Assembly: GCF_019175385.1 (NCBI RefSeq)
Contig: NC_083340.1
Location: 15,822,336-15,886,335 of the forward strand
Direction of reading: 5' to 3'
DNA length: 64,000 nucleotides
Source of the DNA: Lycium barbarum
Taxonomy: Eukaryota; Streptophyta; Magnoliopsida; Solanales; Solanaceae
A program made the position numbers and the translations under genes. Under the pieces are notes generated by a model. It was not told where the DNA came from and made no database searches. It saw only the letters and a list, made by a program, of their open reading frames with translations. Positions 11,601-23,752 of this stretch are shown here, piece by piece. Numbering within the stretch: position 1 is the first letter of the stretch; each line of letters begins with the position of its first letter.

Positions 11601-11688
11601 CTAAGATAATAGTGGCCTTCGCCTTGATCTCTACCTTACCTATCTAAATCAAAAACACTTTCTATTCGTATTTGAAAAAACGGACTAA

Positions 11689-13442
11689 ATGGCTGACAGC
11701 GGGCAATCCGGTAACGTCAACAACAACGAAATCGTGGCCGAAAATGAAGGAACCGGTCCACGAGGACCACCAAACCCATCTGATCCTAACCCAGTGAATT
11801 CGAGGGAGGGCCTCAACCAACAAAACACCATAAACCATGAAAATGCCACGTTACCGGCCACTGATCCTCTAAATACACACAATTCTGTTACCTTGTCCAA
11901 GGCACAGGGTCGGAAAGAGCCGGACACACCCAATGATAATATTGACCTACGTTTAATTTTTGAAATGTTGCAGGAGCAAAGGGCGGCGATAGCCGAGCAG
12001 GGAATCGCAATAGCCCGGTTGCAGAACGGAGGGGATACCACTACCCCGGAAAAGACGAGCGGTGTTACCGAACCCAGAAGGGAGGAGGCACGCGTTATTG
12101 AGAGCAATGGATCCGGAGCTGGATCCTCAACCGAGGTTCTAAAAATGCTCGAAACTTTGGCAAAACGGGTAGACACGACCGAGAAGAGGGTTGAAACGTA
12201 CAACTCTTGGTGGACCAAATCCCGGGAGCTCCGCCTTTACTAAAAGGACCGAATTCGAAGAGGTACATCCAAAGGCCTTTTCCTCCGAGTGCGGCCCCGA
12301 AGCTGATCCCGAAGAGGTTCAAAATGCCGGATATCCAGAAGTATGACGGCACAACGGACCCGCAGCACGTGACCTCGTACACATATGCCATAAAGGGTAA
12401 TGATATGGAGGAGGACGAGATCGAATCAGTGTTGCTGAAGAAGTTTGGGGAAACTCTGTCAAAAAGGGGCATTGACGTGGTATGACCATCTACCCGAGCA
12501 TTCAATCACTTCCTTTGAAATGCTCGCCGATGCCTTCATCAAGGTCCACGCCGGTGCCAAAAAGGTGCAGGCCGTAAAGCCGATATTTTTCAAATTACCC
12601 AAAGGGACGATGAGTTACTGCGTGAGTTCGTCAACCGGTTCCAAAGGGAGCAGATGGAACTCCCCCCGGATCCAGAAGAATGGGCTGCACAGGCTTTCAC
12701 AAAAGGGCTCAATGTTCTAAGTTCAACAACCTAGTTCAAATTAAAAGAAAGCTTGCTGGAATATGAGGCTGTGACATGAGCCGATGTCCATAATCGTTAT
12801 GAGTCGAAGATACGAGTGAAGGATGATCAATTCGAGCTCCCCCCGGGCCCGATAAATGTGGATAGGAGTTTTGACAAACCAAGGAAGGGTTACGAAACAA
12901 AGGCCGAATCATCGAAGGAAAGGTATCGGCCATACTCCCACTCGGAGAGGCAAAGCTTTAGGTCGAAAAAATCGAGGAAGAGCCCAAGCCGTTTTTCAGG
13001 TCGGGGTAGTAAGCGGGTCAAACGCCCGTCAAACAGCCGGGGCCTATCATTCAGGAGCGATGCCGGAGTTTCTGCCGGCAATAAGGGTCTGCCAAAGATT
13101 TCGGAGTACAACTTAAACGTTAATACTTCAGGCCTCGTCTCGGCCATCTGTCACATCCTGGACATAAGATGGCCGAAACCTCTAATGTCGGATCCGGGCC
13201 AACGGGACCCGAGCATGGTGTGTGAATATCACGGAACCCATGGCCATAGAACCGAGGATTGTCGCCAGCTGAGAGAAGAGGTAGCCCGGTTATTGAAGAA
13301 CGGTCATCTCCGAGATCTGCTGAGCAAGCGAGCCAAAAGTCATTACAAGGAAAGGGAAACTCATCGAAGGGCCGAGCCGGTCGAACCCCAGCATGCAATC
13401 AACATGATAGTTGGGGGTAATGACGCCCCTCGGGGCCGGTAA
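11689..13442 (+). pseudogene. gag: gag of the TAT element, frameshifted
   Basis: Encodes the nucleocapsid/capsid polyprotein of the virus-like particle. The first frame (11689-12243) is a Gln/Asn-rich N-terminus. The capsid-like part starts near 12310 with MPDIQKYDGTTDP and continues in other frames through a GALTWYDHLPEHSI block near 12465. The last part (12816-13442) is basic and ends with a CEYHGTHGHRTEDC zinc-knuckle-like motif near 13221-13262. Breaks by reading-frame comparison lie near 12230, 12470 and 12600, with an in-frame TGA near 12776. It ends in a TAATG, where the stop codon at 13440-13442 overlaps the ATG of the protease frame. Related elements read through continuously here, so this too is probably damage rather than a designed boundary. 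Confidence 0.85.
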
Positions 13443-16400
13443 TGAAACGGACTAAGGTTTCTATTGTTCGTGAAAAGCACATCCGAGATCACCCAATCGG
13501 GGGCTCTATTTTCTTCGACGATGAGGACGCAGAGGGCATCATTCAACCACACAATGATGCATTTGTAATTTCTGTACTTATCTTTAAAACTAAGGTTAAA
13601 CGTATTTTGATTGACCCAGGTAGCTCGGCCAACATCATCCGATGGAGAGTGGTCGAGCAGCTAGGGCTGCTCGATCAGATCGTACCGGTGGCCCGGGTAC
13701 TCAGCGGGTTCAATATGGCGAGCGAAACCACGAAGAGGGAGATCTCATTGCCCGTGAACGTCGATGGCACCATTCAACAAACGGTGTTCTATGTGATCGA
13801 AGGGGACATGAAATATAATGCATTATTGGGCAGACCCTGGATATATAGCATAAGGGCTGTGCCCTTAACACTGCATCAGTTGCTGAAATTCCCCACCCCG
13901 GAAGGGGTGAAAACCATCCGAGGTGAGCAGCCCGCAGCAAGGGAAATGTTCGCGGTAGAGGAAGCAGCGCCTCGGCCCAAGGAACCGGCTCAGGAGGAAA
14001 AGGATGTAACCGGAGGAGAGGGCGCCCAATAGCAATCAAAGTATACCGGGTCGGATCAAGTGCATGAAGAGGGCGATTTCGAGGTACCCAGATCATTCGT
14101 CATGCCGGATGACTCGGATGCAACCAAGTCAGCTATAGAGGAGCTGGAGCAGATCATCTTGTTCGAGTACCTACCAGACAGAAAGGTATACCTGGGCACG
14201 GGGCTTACCCCGGAGCTCAGGAGCAAATTAATTGAGTTTCTTCGAGCTAACGCCGATTGCTTTGCATGGTCGCATATAGATATGACAGGTATATCACCAG
14301 AAATAGCGACTCACAAGCTCAGCTTGGACGGGAAGTTTTCCTCGGTGAAGCAAAAGAGAAGGCCCATGGCGGAGGAAAAACATGCCTTCGTGAAAGACGA
14401 GGTAACAAAGCTTTTAAAAATAGGGTCTATCCGGGAGGTGAAGTACCCGGATTGGCTTGCTAACGTGGTAGTAGTGCCCAAAAAAGGTAATAAATTTTGA
14501 ATGTGTGTCGATTATAAGGATTTAAACAAAGCATGCCCGAAGGACTCATTTCCATTGCCTCACATCGATAGAATGATCGATGCGACGGCCGGACATGAGA
14601 TGTTAAGTTTTCTCGATGCTTACTCCGAGTATAATCAAATTCGGATGCACCGGGAGGATCAAGAGAAAACATCCTTCATCACCCGATATGGGACTTACTG
14701 TTATAACGTCATGCCTTTCGGACAAAAAAATGCCGGTGCAACCTACCAACGCCTAGTTAATGGAATGTTCGAAAAACAAATAGGAAAAACGATAGAAGTT
14801 TATATTGATGATATGGTTGTTAAGTCCCTGGAAACAGAGGACCATTTAAAGCATTTGCAAAAAACCTTTGATCTGCTCCGCAAGTACAACATGAAGCTCA
14901 ACTCGGAAAAATGTGCCTTCGGGGTAAGGCCCGGTAAATTTTTGGGTTTCATGGTGTCAAACCGGGGAATTGAAATCAATCCGGACAAGATCAAGGCCAT
15001 CGAGGATATCGAGGTTGTGAATAACATAAAAGGGGTACAGAGGCTCACCGGAAGAATAGCGGCGCTGAGTCGCTTCATATCAAGGTCCTCGGACAAGAGT
15101 CACCATTTCTTCTCCTTTCTTAGGAAGAAGAACGATTTCGTTTGGACACCGGAGTGCCAAGAAGCTCTACGAAAATTAAGAGGTACTTGTCTAGCCCCCC
15201 GTTGCTGCACACACCGAAGGCGGACGAGCCGCTTTTTCTCTATCTAGCTGTCTCCAAAGTAGCGGTAAGTGGCGTTTTGGTCCGAGAAGAATCAGGTACG
15301 CAATTCCCTATCTATTATGTAAGTAGAACTTTGGGGGATGCGGAGACCCGTTATCCCCATTTAGAAAAATTAGCATTAGCACTGGTAAGCGCTTCTAGAA
15401 AGCTCAAGCCTTATTTTCAATGTCACCCCATATGTGTAGTAACTACTTACCCTCTGAAAAACATCATGCATAAACCAGAGTTGTCATGTATATTAACAAA
15501 ATGGGCTGTAGAAATCAGCGGTTACAATATCGAGTATAAACCTCGAACGACCATCAAATCCCAAATCTTAGCCGACTTCGTGGCAGATTTTACCCCGGCT
15601 ATGGTCCCCGAGGTCGAAAGAGAACTTCTGCTGACCTCGGGAAAGGCCACGGGCATTTGGTCTCTACACACGGATGGGGCCTCGAACCTTAAAGGTTCCG
15701 GACTAGGGATTGTCCTTAGGACCCCGGCCGGGGATGTCATTCGACAGTCCGTTAGAACTGCTAAATTGACTAACAATGAAGCCGAGTATGAGGCTATGAT
15801 TGCAGGTTTGGAATTGGCTCGAAGTATGGGAGCCGAAATAATCGAGGCAAAATGCGATTCGCTTTTGGTCGCAAACCAGGTGAACGGCATCTTCGAAGTT
15901 AAGGACGAACGGATGCAGAGGTACCTCGAAAAAACCCAAGTGGTGCTTCATCGATTTAAAGAATGGACCATGCAGCACATACCGAGGGAGCAGAACAACG
16001 AGGCCGATGCATTAGCAAATTTGGGATCCTCGGTCGAGGGGGAGGAAATCAACCCCAGGGCAACGGTGCACTTGTCAAACACGGCCATAGAAAACGGACA
16101 CGCCGAAATAAACACAATGGGTTTAACTTGGGATTGGCGCAACAAGTACATTGACTACTTGCATGATGGTAAGCTCCCGAATGACCCGAAGGAATCACAG
16201 TCACTACGGACCAAGGCTGCCCGTTTTTGCATGATAGACGGCCAATTGTATCGACGCTCTTTCCTCGGCCCCCTGGCTAAGTGTTTGGGCCCTGGTGAAA
16301 CGGAATATGCGATGAGAGAGGTGCACGAAGGAACTTGTGGCAACCACTCCTGTGCGGAAGCTCTGGTCCGAAAGATTATCAGGGTCGGTTATTACTGGAA

Positions 16401-17370
16401 CCGGATAGACGAAGACTCGAAAAGTTCTGTCCGGAAATGCTGCGGTTGTCAGAAAGATGCTCCGATGATTCACCAGCCCGGAGAGCTGCTCCATTCAGTG
16501 GTCTCACCTTGGCCTTTCATGAAATGGGGAATGGACATCGTGGGTCTGTTACCCTTGGCACCAAGTAAGGCTCGTTTCATTTTGTTTATGACTGACTATT
16601 TCTCTAAATGGGTGGAAGCGCAGGCTTTTGAAAAAATCAGAGGAAAAAAAGTCATTGATTTTATATGGGATCACATCATCTGTCGTTTCGGCATCCCCGC
16701 CGAGATAACTTGTGATAACGGCCCTCAGTTCGTGGGTGCCAAGGTCAACAATTTCCTCGAGGGATTGAAAATCAAGAAAATTGTATCAACCCCATATCAC
16801 CCGTGTGCAAACGGACAGGCGGAATCCACCAACAAAACGATAATCCAAAATTTGAGGAAAAGACTTGAAGCATCGAAGCACCATTGGAGAGAAATATTGT
16901 CGGAGGTACTGTGGGCTTACAGAACCACGTCCAAATCAAGCACGGGGGAGACCCCATTCTCATTGGTTTACGGGGCAGAAGCCCTTATCCCTGTGGAAGT
17001 TGGCGAACCGACCCTCCGATTCAGGTATACCACCGAGGAATCAAACGAGAAGGCCATTGCCGTGAAGCTCGACCTCACAGACGAACTACGCGAAAACGCG
17101 TTGGTCCATATAGCAGCCCAGAAACAGAGAATGGAAAGATACTACAATCGAAGAGCCAACTTTCGACATTTCCAAGTCGGGGACTTGGATCTTCGAAAAG
17201 TTACCTTGCACACCAAGAGTCCCAACGTGGGAAAGTTGGGTCCGAATTGGGAAGGCCCGTATAAGGTAACCGGGATAACGGGCAAAGAGTCGTACCAATT
17301 GGAGTCCATGGACGGGCAACGGCTGCGTAATAACTGGAATGTGGCTCATCTGAAAAGATATTACTGCTAA
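13442..17370 (+). pseudogene. pol: pol of the TAT element (PR-RT-RH-aRH-INT), broken
   Basis: Domains in order: aspartic protease with the active-site block RILIDPGSSANII (about 13594-13632), a reverse transcriptase with VYIDDMVV near 14799-14822, a first RNase H near 15220-15600, a second RNase H starting at LHTDGASNLKGSG near 15664 and ending in HIPREQNNEADALANLG near 15978-16025, and an integrase with a zinc-binding HHCC-type region (about 16340-16450), a TDYFSKW block at 16591, a CDNGPQF block at 16711 and its distal acidic residue in NGQAES near 16812. The C-terminus ends NVAHLKRYY. The doubled RNase H is diagnostic of the TAT lineage. In-frame stops occur at 14030-14032 (TAG) and 14498-14500 (TGA), and there is one frame change near 15175. 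The 742-codon frame from 15142 to 17370 is otherwise open. Confidence 0.92.
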
Positions 17371-18381
17371 GGTATGGGCTCCTCGTGTTCTCTTATTAAC
17401 CTTTCTCTTTTGCAGGGAACCAAGAACAGGATAAAATTAGAGTAAAGGCCTGAAAACACGTGTTGCACTCTTTTCCTTAGTACGGTTTTATCCCAAAATG
17501 GGTTTTCCGACAAGGTTTTTAATGAGGCAACAAGTACAACGTGTTACTCGACAAGATAAAAGACCAGCGCCCGGAAATCCGAGGACACACCCTCCGATTG
17601 GGGACTTAATAGCACTCACCCGACCTTGCAGCTCGGATAAGTGCTAGGGGAATACTATGCCCGCATCGAAGATGACCTCGGTCAGAGAAGACGGAGAAAC
17701 TCAACACTTGCTGCGGCAAAACAAAGGCCCGGCCATCAGCCATAGCCTTCGATGTAAGGACCAAACGATCATAAGGAATCGTGTCCCATTTAGTATTTGC
17801 TACGGCAAAAAGAATGAAAATTCTCATATGTACAAACATTCCGCAAACACAAAACTATCGAAAGTTTGGATAACAATATCTCGGGTGTCTTTCTGTTAAA
17901 TGGACTTTACCTTGGCGACAATCGCCGTGTTTCGGTACTGCCTCATTCACACACCCTATACCGGGCACTATGGTTGAAACTCGATAAAGGCAACAAGGTC
18001 ATAATGATTCAAGCCAAAATTCGATAAACTTCCCCAAACGGGGACTGCTACGTTGAAATTTAGCCAACGCCGAAAAAATGCCGGCCCTAAAATACTGCCA
18101 AAAATATCGGCTCCGAGGGTAAGTCCTACGGGCATATTGAATTAACGACTACGAGTCTACTTGTTCTAAAAAGGCATTAGATGAGTCTCACGGGCACGGG
18201 GAGCTAACGACCACGAGTGAGCTAGCCCTCAAAACGGACCAACAGTTCTGGCAAAAATGGTAATGAACATTCAAACAAGGAAACAAGAAAGATGCATTGC
18301 TCATTCATGTGAATTTATACAAGGGTGTTTTACACCAAAACCAAAGGCAAAAAAAGTAAAAGCCCAAGTACAGGCCCTATG
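17371..18381. other. Non-coding spacer between pol and antisense gene
   Basis: No open frame of note on either strand. GC content stays near that of the element rather than the flanks. It contains short imperfect repeats such as the ATGAGTCTCACGGGCAC / CGAGTCTAC pairs near 18140-18220. It probably serves as the shared 3' region of the convergent pol and antisense transcripts. Confidence 0.45.
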
Positions 18382-21226
18382 CTATCCAGCGTGACTAGAG
18401 GCGGAGTGTTCGGAGTCGTCCGATTCAGACCCGAGAGCACGGTTGGCCTCTTCCTCGATCCCTTTGGCTTCGAGTATCAGGGCCGGAAGATCCTCAAAAC
18501 CGTGCTCAGCTTGCTCGAGGGTAATCCTCCGAGACTTCCACTTCTCATATTCGGCAACAATGGCAGTATGAGCTTCGGTGGCCTCCACATTCTTCAAAGC
18601 CTCCTCCAAATCGGCCTCGGCCTTGGCCAGCTTTGCAGCCAGAGCACCCTGGCTCTCTTCAAGGGCATCTTGCCTTTGAATGGTCGCTTCGAGCTCGGCC
18701 TTGAGAGCATCATTGGCATTAACCGCCTCCGCAAGCTCTATTTTCAGGTCCTCATACATCTGGGCCCTTTTCTCGGCTTTCTCCTCGAACGTCCTCATGC
18801 GCTCTTTGTAAAGGGCAGTTTCGGATTCGAGCAGCCAGTTCTTCTCGGCCAAGCCCGTAGCATCGGCTTTCACCGTATCCAGTTCCCCCCGGAGTTGAGA
18901 AACAGTGATCTAGAGCTCATCTAGCCTCGAGGAAAATCGAACATTCTCCCGGTTAAGGCCGATCTTCTCAGCTTCGAGGCTCCGATTGTATTAGGTCATG
19001 GCGACCAGTTCACTCCTCAGCTGACGGTTCTCGGCCTTCGCTGCGTCAAGCTCGGGCTGAAGATTGGAAAGAGCCATTGCTCGGCTCAACTCCTCCTCCT
19101 TCTCTCAAAAAAGGTGCAGATACTTCTCCGTTTCCCGGCCCTAGGCATCCAATTGGCCACTAAGATCATCCATTTCTTGCTGGGCGCGGACGAAGGCCTC
19201 GTTTACAAGCACCACACTCTACAAAAGAAGGCAAGTTAAAAACTTGAACGGGACAGGGTTAAAATCCTCAGTAAAGGTGAGCAGAAACGACTTAAAATCC
19301 TACCCGGTTGCCCGCGTGCATGCCCTCGTTGATGAGGCATTGCCAGGTGACCCCGGTCATCTTCCGCTTGTCCGAATCCGAGACAAGAGGCCTCAAATAG
19401 CTCGCTACGCCCACCAGGCGAGAAAGGAAGCTGCAGTCCTCGGGGACGGTGACCACGATCGACTTTGTCCTCCTCGGTTCCACGCTTGGCGCTGGGAAAA
19501 TACGCACCAAACCGTCCCTGGTCCCAGATTCGAAGGATCGGCTGGCCGACCTCGTGGCCCGAGGGATAGGCAGATGCCCGAATCCCGCAGCTTTGCCGGT
19601 AGCGAGAAGGGTGCCCGAGAACATATCATCAAAATCATCAGGCCGGGGAACCAGGGTAGATGAACTTGGAACAGCCTCAATATCTTCGGCAAAGACCAAG
19701 GGCTCCGCAGTTGCAGCAGGCTCAAGCTCGGGGATCGGATGAGCATCTACGGGGACCTCGGTCTCCGGCTCCGGCACCGGCCCAGTCCTTCAGCAGCTGT
19801 CTCCCGGGGCCTCTTTGTCCTTTGCAGGGGAGTATCTTCCGAAGAAGTTTCACCTGAAATGTCGACAAAGTCAATCGACCGAAGAGGAGTCGGGGAAAGA
19901 ATTTCTTCCGCACCTGGGTGTGGAACAGGAACCAAGAGACCTTCGCCAGAAGAAGGTAGGGGTGGAACGGAGACAGCCTCCTCCAGTATTGGAGCCACAG
20001 AAGGGGTTGCGCCGACTCTCTGAATGACGATATCGGGCTCTGTTTCGTCCCTCGGGTACCGAGCAACACTCCTCGCCTTCTTTTTTGGCTTCTGCCCCTT
20101 TTCGGAGGGTCTCTTTCTCTTTGCAGCATCGGCAAGAACACGAGACGAGCCCGCTGTGTCAAACTCGGGTGCCGATGTTGCGGGCACACCCCCCGATTCC
20201 TGTCTAGGGGCCATCGAGCCCTTTGGCAGACCTGAAAATTAAAGATGTTAGCAAAGGTCGGAGGGGGTACGGTTACAAAGAACAAGAGATGCGATAAACT
20301 CGGGTAAAAACAAAATACTACCGTGGTTTTGCGCGACCCATCGGCCGCGTGACAGGTGAGCCCATGTCCGGTTATCATGGTCATACTGGCTGAGGAGTGC
20401 CGTGACCCATTCATTTAGATTACAGATGACCGGAGGCATGTATCCGTTAGCTAATAAAAATAAGAAAAGCGGTGAGAAAATGAGACCGAAGAATGACAAA
20501 ACATACAAAGGCAGTAACTCGAAGTTCAGGCTTACGCTTGTTGTTCCACTCTTCAGGGAATGGCATGTAATCTTTCGGAATGATGTCCGAGGTCCGCACC
20601 CGGACAAACCGCTCCAACCATCCTCGGTCTCTGTCCTTTTCCATCTTCGAGAAAGAGGGGTTCCGGCTGCGTTTAGTTAATTTTATTTCGCCGCCCCGGA
20701 ATACCCTCGGGGAATATAGGCGTATCAAGTGGGCCAACGTGAACTCTTTCTCGACGTTGTTGGCCAGTATCCGGAGACATTCCACGACCCTCCAAACAAT
20801 CGGACCAATTTGGGCCAAGGTCACGCCATAAGTCCGGCACATGTCTAAGATGACCGGGTCGATCGGAGGGTCGAGTTTGAGAGTGAAGGGGTAGGTGTAA
20901 ACGTACAAAAAGCCTTTCCGGTGGTTGGTGACTGATTCGTCAGGCCCGGGGGCGAAAACTTGAACCGAACGTGTATTCCACCCGCAGTCTACCCGGACCA
21001 GGCCGAGCTTATCCTCGGTAATAGAGGAGTGGTATCGCCTCACGTCAAACCCCCTGTTAGACACCGACGAAGGTTTTTCAACCTCGAGGTCTTTGCTGAA
21101 GTTAAATTTGGCCGGTATAATATCCGAGGCTGTAGGCTCGAAGGAGCTCTTTGCTTTAGCCGGAGATACGGCCTCGGCTCCCGGGGATGAAACCGATGGA
21201 ATATCATGGGAAGTAGTTTCAGACAT
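18382..21226 (-). pseudogene. Antisense spliced gene of the TAT element (Transposase_28-like)
   Basis: Opposite to gag-pol, four exons can be read with good splice signals: 21226-20536 (donor GTAAGC), 20450-20322 (acceptor TTTTTATTAG, donor GTAGTA), 20231-19304 (acceptor TTTTCAG) and 19218-18382 (acceptor TTTTGTAG). Phases agree at all three junctions. Exon 1 encodes a globular region, exon 2 a short block ending RGRWVAQNHG, exon 3 a Pro/Ser/Glu-rich basic linker, and exon 4 a long Ala/Glu/Lys coiled coil ending in an acidic tail. Antisense genes upstream of the 3' LTR are known in TAT elements, and this one resembles the 'putative gypsy type transposon' (Transposase_28) proteins; the biological role is unknown. 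One frame break is near 19790 and four in-frame stops lie in exon 4. An in-frame upstream ATG at 21406 would extend the N-terminus. Confidence 0.8.
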
Positions 21227-21493
21227 TTTTGAAATATGAAAAGAAAAGATTGAGTGGGTTCTGGAAGGAAGTGAAAAAGAGTAAGGAAATAGGCGGACCA
21301 AGAAAGTGGCAGAACAGGAAGCAGCGACACTCGGGTAAGAGCAGTTAGCAAAGGTGGTAACAGGTTTGCTTCTTTTCACGTGGTATGGGTGATGAATTAG
21401 CAGCAAATTTGTATTGAAGGAGAAGGAGTGTAGCCAAGAGTGAGAGAGAAGGGGAAATTGATCTTAAAATGTTAAAATGAAGAAGTGAAGAGC

Positions 21494-21501
21494 CTTATAT
21501 A
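21494..21501 (-). promoter_or_regulatory. TATA box of the antisense gene
   Basis: On the minus strand TATATAAG precedes GCTCTTCACTTC. It lies about 270 bases before the ATG at 21226 and about 90 before the in-frame ATG at 21406. The antisense gene therefore seems to have its own promoter between exon 1 and the 3' LTR rather than relying on an LTR. Confidence 0.55.
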
Positions 21502-21756
21502 GGCATGGGAATGGAACGGTTACCAATGCTGGCCAATCGGGGGAAGCCACGTGTCCCCATAATTAATAAGAGGCGACTCGAAACGACGTGCGTGCGGCGG
21601 TTGTCAGAACAAACCATCCGGGATGTTACACGTGGCTGGTGAAAAGGGAGATGTGACGCAACCGTTCGCGCCAAAATGAGAAGATAACGACGAGCCAATA
21701 GAGTCACCGGTTCCGTGATTCATCCACTTCCCGTTACTCCGATAGATCGGTGGTCC

Positions 21757-21770
21757 GGAAAGTGTGGGGA
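21757..21770 (+). other. Polypurine tract
   Basis: GGAAAGTGTGGGGA, followed by CTATC, immediately precedes the 3' LTR start TGTATACG. It is the expected primer for plus-strand DNA synthesis. If the LTR were instead taken to begin at TGTGGGG, the 5' copy would lack that start and the flanking duplication would be lost, so the later boundary is preferred. Confidence 0.65.
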
Positions 21771-21775
21771 CTATC

Positions 21776-22471
21776 TGTATACGATAAAAATCGGATGTAA
21801 GTCAAACCGGAGAGACAAGAAATCGAAGGAAGAAGGGGACGGGAGCGTACATGAAGATTTTAGTTCTGAACAGGAGGAACGCCTGGACCGGAGCTAAGCA
21901 GAGGCACCATTTGGTTCGGCTTCTTCATCACCGGATCGGTCGAGGCCGTTAGTCCGATTGTCCGTAGTCATTGGTCTGGTAAAGCCGTTGCGCGTGAACC
22001 ACGCGTTGGTAGCGTCCTGCCATGGTCAACCACCAACCATGCGTGTGTCAGACAGTACGGCTTACCTAATCCGCTCAGAGTTGTCCTTCTCCGTACTTTT
22101 TAATGATTTGTATTGTGTGAGACTCATAGAAGAAACACTATAAATAGAGCTCACCCCCCTCCATTAAGAGGGTTGGCTTCTTCATTTTCCAAGAACACTT
22201 GTAATAGCTAAACATATATGTATACAAAATCTCTCTTCCCTAAAATACTTGATCTCGTCGATATTTGTGGTGTCTATTCCTCGCATTACTTCAGTCGATT
22301 ATCATTCACACATTAGTGAACCTATAAGCGTATAGGCAGCCACCGATTATTGTTGATCTGATCGCATCATATCCATACACATAACCTTCTTTTATCAAAT
22401 AAATTAAGACTTAGCCACATATCTTATACCTGCTCATAAATTTAATTAATTATTCAAAAACCGGGTAAACA
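21776..22471 (+). repeat. 3' LTR of the TAT element
   Basis: Begins TGTATACGATAAAAATCGG and ends GGGTAAACA. It is one base shorter than the 5' LTR and about 97% identical by eye; most differences are C/T or G/A. Followed by GAAGT, the right half of the target duplication. Confidence 0.92.
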
Positions 22472-22922
22472 GAAGTGAGAGTTAAAAACAAACAGCCTTT
22501 GGTTATTGACAGCCTGTTGGGTTCAAATGGTGCAAATTAAATACCGGACAAAAGTATTAAAACTTGTTTTTTGTAGGTAAAAAAGATCTTATGTTATTTA
22601 TCTTTGAAGGCTAATTGAGTAACTATTCATCCTGAAATGACTTTCTTATTTTATTTCTGAACAAAAAAAATCATTTGATGAAATATTCAAAACGGCGAAG
22701 TTCTAATTAAACACTAGAAGTGTGCAATAATGGTATATATAATTTGGGAGTCGTCTATTTTCCAAAAGATTCTTGTACTTTTCAATAAAATGGTCATTGT
22801 TTCTTTTTGGTAATCAATGAAGTATTACGTCACAGTTCATACTAACATTTTTTGACAGGCTCAAAAGATGAGGAAAATGAAGGGCGAAAAAACGGACATC
22901 TTTTAATTAAGGTTCTCTTTCT
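22472..22922. other. Intergenic segment, no gene seen
   Basis: AT-rich sequence between the retrotransposon and a hAT-type MITE. It should be contiguous with 10594-10883 in the ancestral empty site. No coding signal is visible. Confidence 0.4.
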
Positions 22923-23367
22923 CAGTGTTTTAAAACGCGTTTTCGGGGCGAGCCTCGATGCGAGGCGTACCTAAATTGCCCCGAGGCTATGGTGGGGGGC
23001 GAAAGTATCGAAAGGCGTACGCCCAGCAATTCGGGGCGTACGCCTGGGCGTTTGGGGCGTACGCCCGGGCGTTTGGGGCGTAAGCCCGGAATTCTTTTTC
23101 AAATTAAAACGAAATTTGTTAAATAAGTCCTTAGTATAATGCCCAAATTCTCAAAAGTCAACATGTAATTACTCAAATGTTTTAAAGAGGAACTGAAACA
23201 TTAAATTTAAAAGTCAAGACTTTTTTTTATTGCTAGAATGCCTAATATATGTTCTTTTCCAACTATTTATCTTGTCTTCTACTATCTCAAAAAAATAACG
23301 AGCAGTCACTTGTACTTGTAAGTAGCGTATAATAGATTGTTCTAATTAGTTTTTTTGTGTGGGTAGA

Positions 23368-23421
<54 letters not shown>

Positions 23422-23515
23422 GTATAATATATTGTTCTAATTAAATTTTTTTTTGTGGTGGAGCATATATATATATATATCTTGAACTTATATATATATA
23501 TATATCTCTTGAACT

Positions 23516-23554
<39 letters not shown>

Positions 23555-23744
23555 CACTTATTTATAGTTTTCTTCATTTTTTACGCTATTTCACCTATTT
23601 AAAAGTATTGATTATAATTATATCATTTTATAAAATATTAAAAATTAAAACCCCATGGGGCTTACGCCTCGTGCCTCAGGGCTTACGCCTCACTGAGGCA
23701 GACGTAAAACGCCCCGCCTTACGCCTTCGCCTTTTAAAACACTG
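22923..23744. mobile_element. hAT-type MITE with AT microsatellites
   Basis: TIRs are CAGTGTTTTAAAACGCG on the left and CAGTGTTTTAAAAGGCG read from the right. An exact 8-bp duplication, CTCTTTCT, flanks it (22915-22922, 23745-23752). Both ends carry runs of GGGCGTACGCC and CGCCTTACGCC, like the GCGC-rich ends of the MITE at 4929-5580. The centre holds long TA tracts. Confidence 0.88.
23370..23418. repeat. TA dinucleotide microsatellite
   Basis: About 24 TA units without interruption, with further TA tracts at 23465-23550. All lie inside the hAT-type MITE at 22923-23744. Confidence 0.9.
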
Positions 23745-23752
23745 CTCTTTCT

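Larger units (their letters stand above)
10884..22471 (+). mobile_element. Ty3/Gypsy LTR retrotransposon, TAT lineage
   Basis: An 11.6-kb element with two LTRs, a primer-binding site, gag, protease-RT-RNase H-(second RNase H)-integrase order, an antisense gene and a polypurine tract. The flanks are GAAAT (10879-10883) and GAAGT (22472-22476), a 5-bp duplication with one difference. The LTRs differ at roughly 18 substitutions and one 1-bp indel by my own by-eye count over about 697 bases, nearly all transitions. This suggests a fairly recent insertion, on the order of a million years under the usual plant LTR rate assumption. Both coding strands contain stops and frameshifts, so the copy is not autonomous now. 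The second, archaeal-type RNase H after the normal one and the antisense gene place it in the TAT clade. Confidence 0.93.

Noticed and set aside
18325..18924. 199-codon + strand frame over the antisense coiled-coil exon
   Set aside because: Shadow of the minus-strand coding sequence. The minus-strand translation is a regular Ala/Glu/Lys coiled coil, whereas the + strand reading is a Leu/Gly-rich artefact.
21763..21776. TGTGGGGACTATC considered as the true start of the 3' LTR
   Set aside because: The 5' LTR lacks it, and placing the border at TGTATACG gives matching flanks (GAAAT/GAAGT) and a normal polypurine tract.
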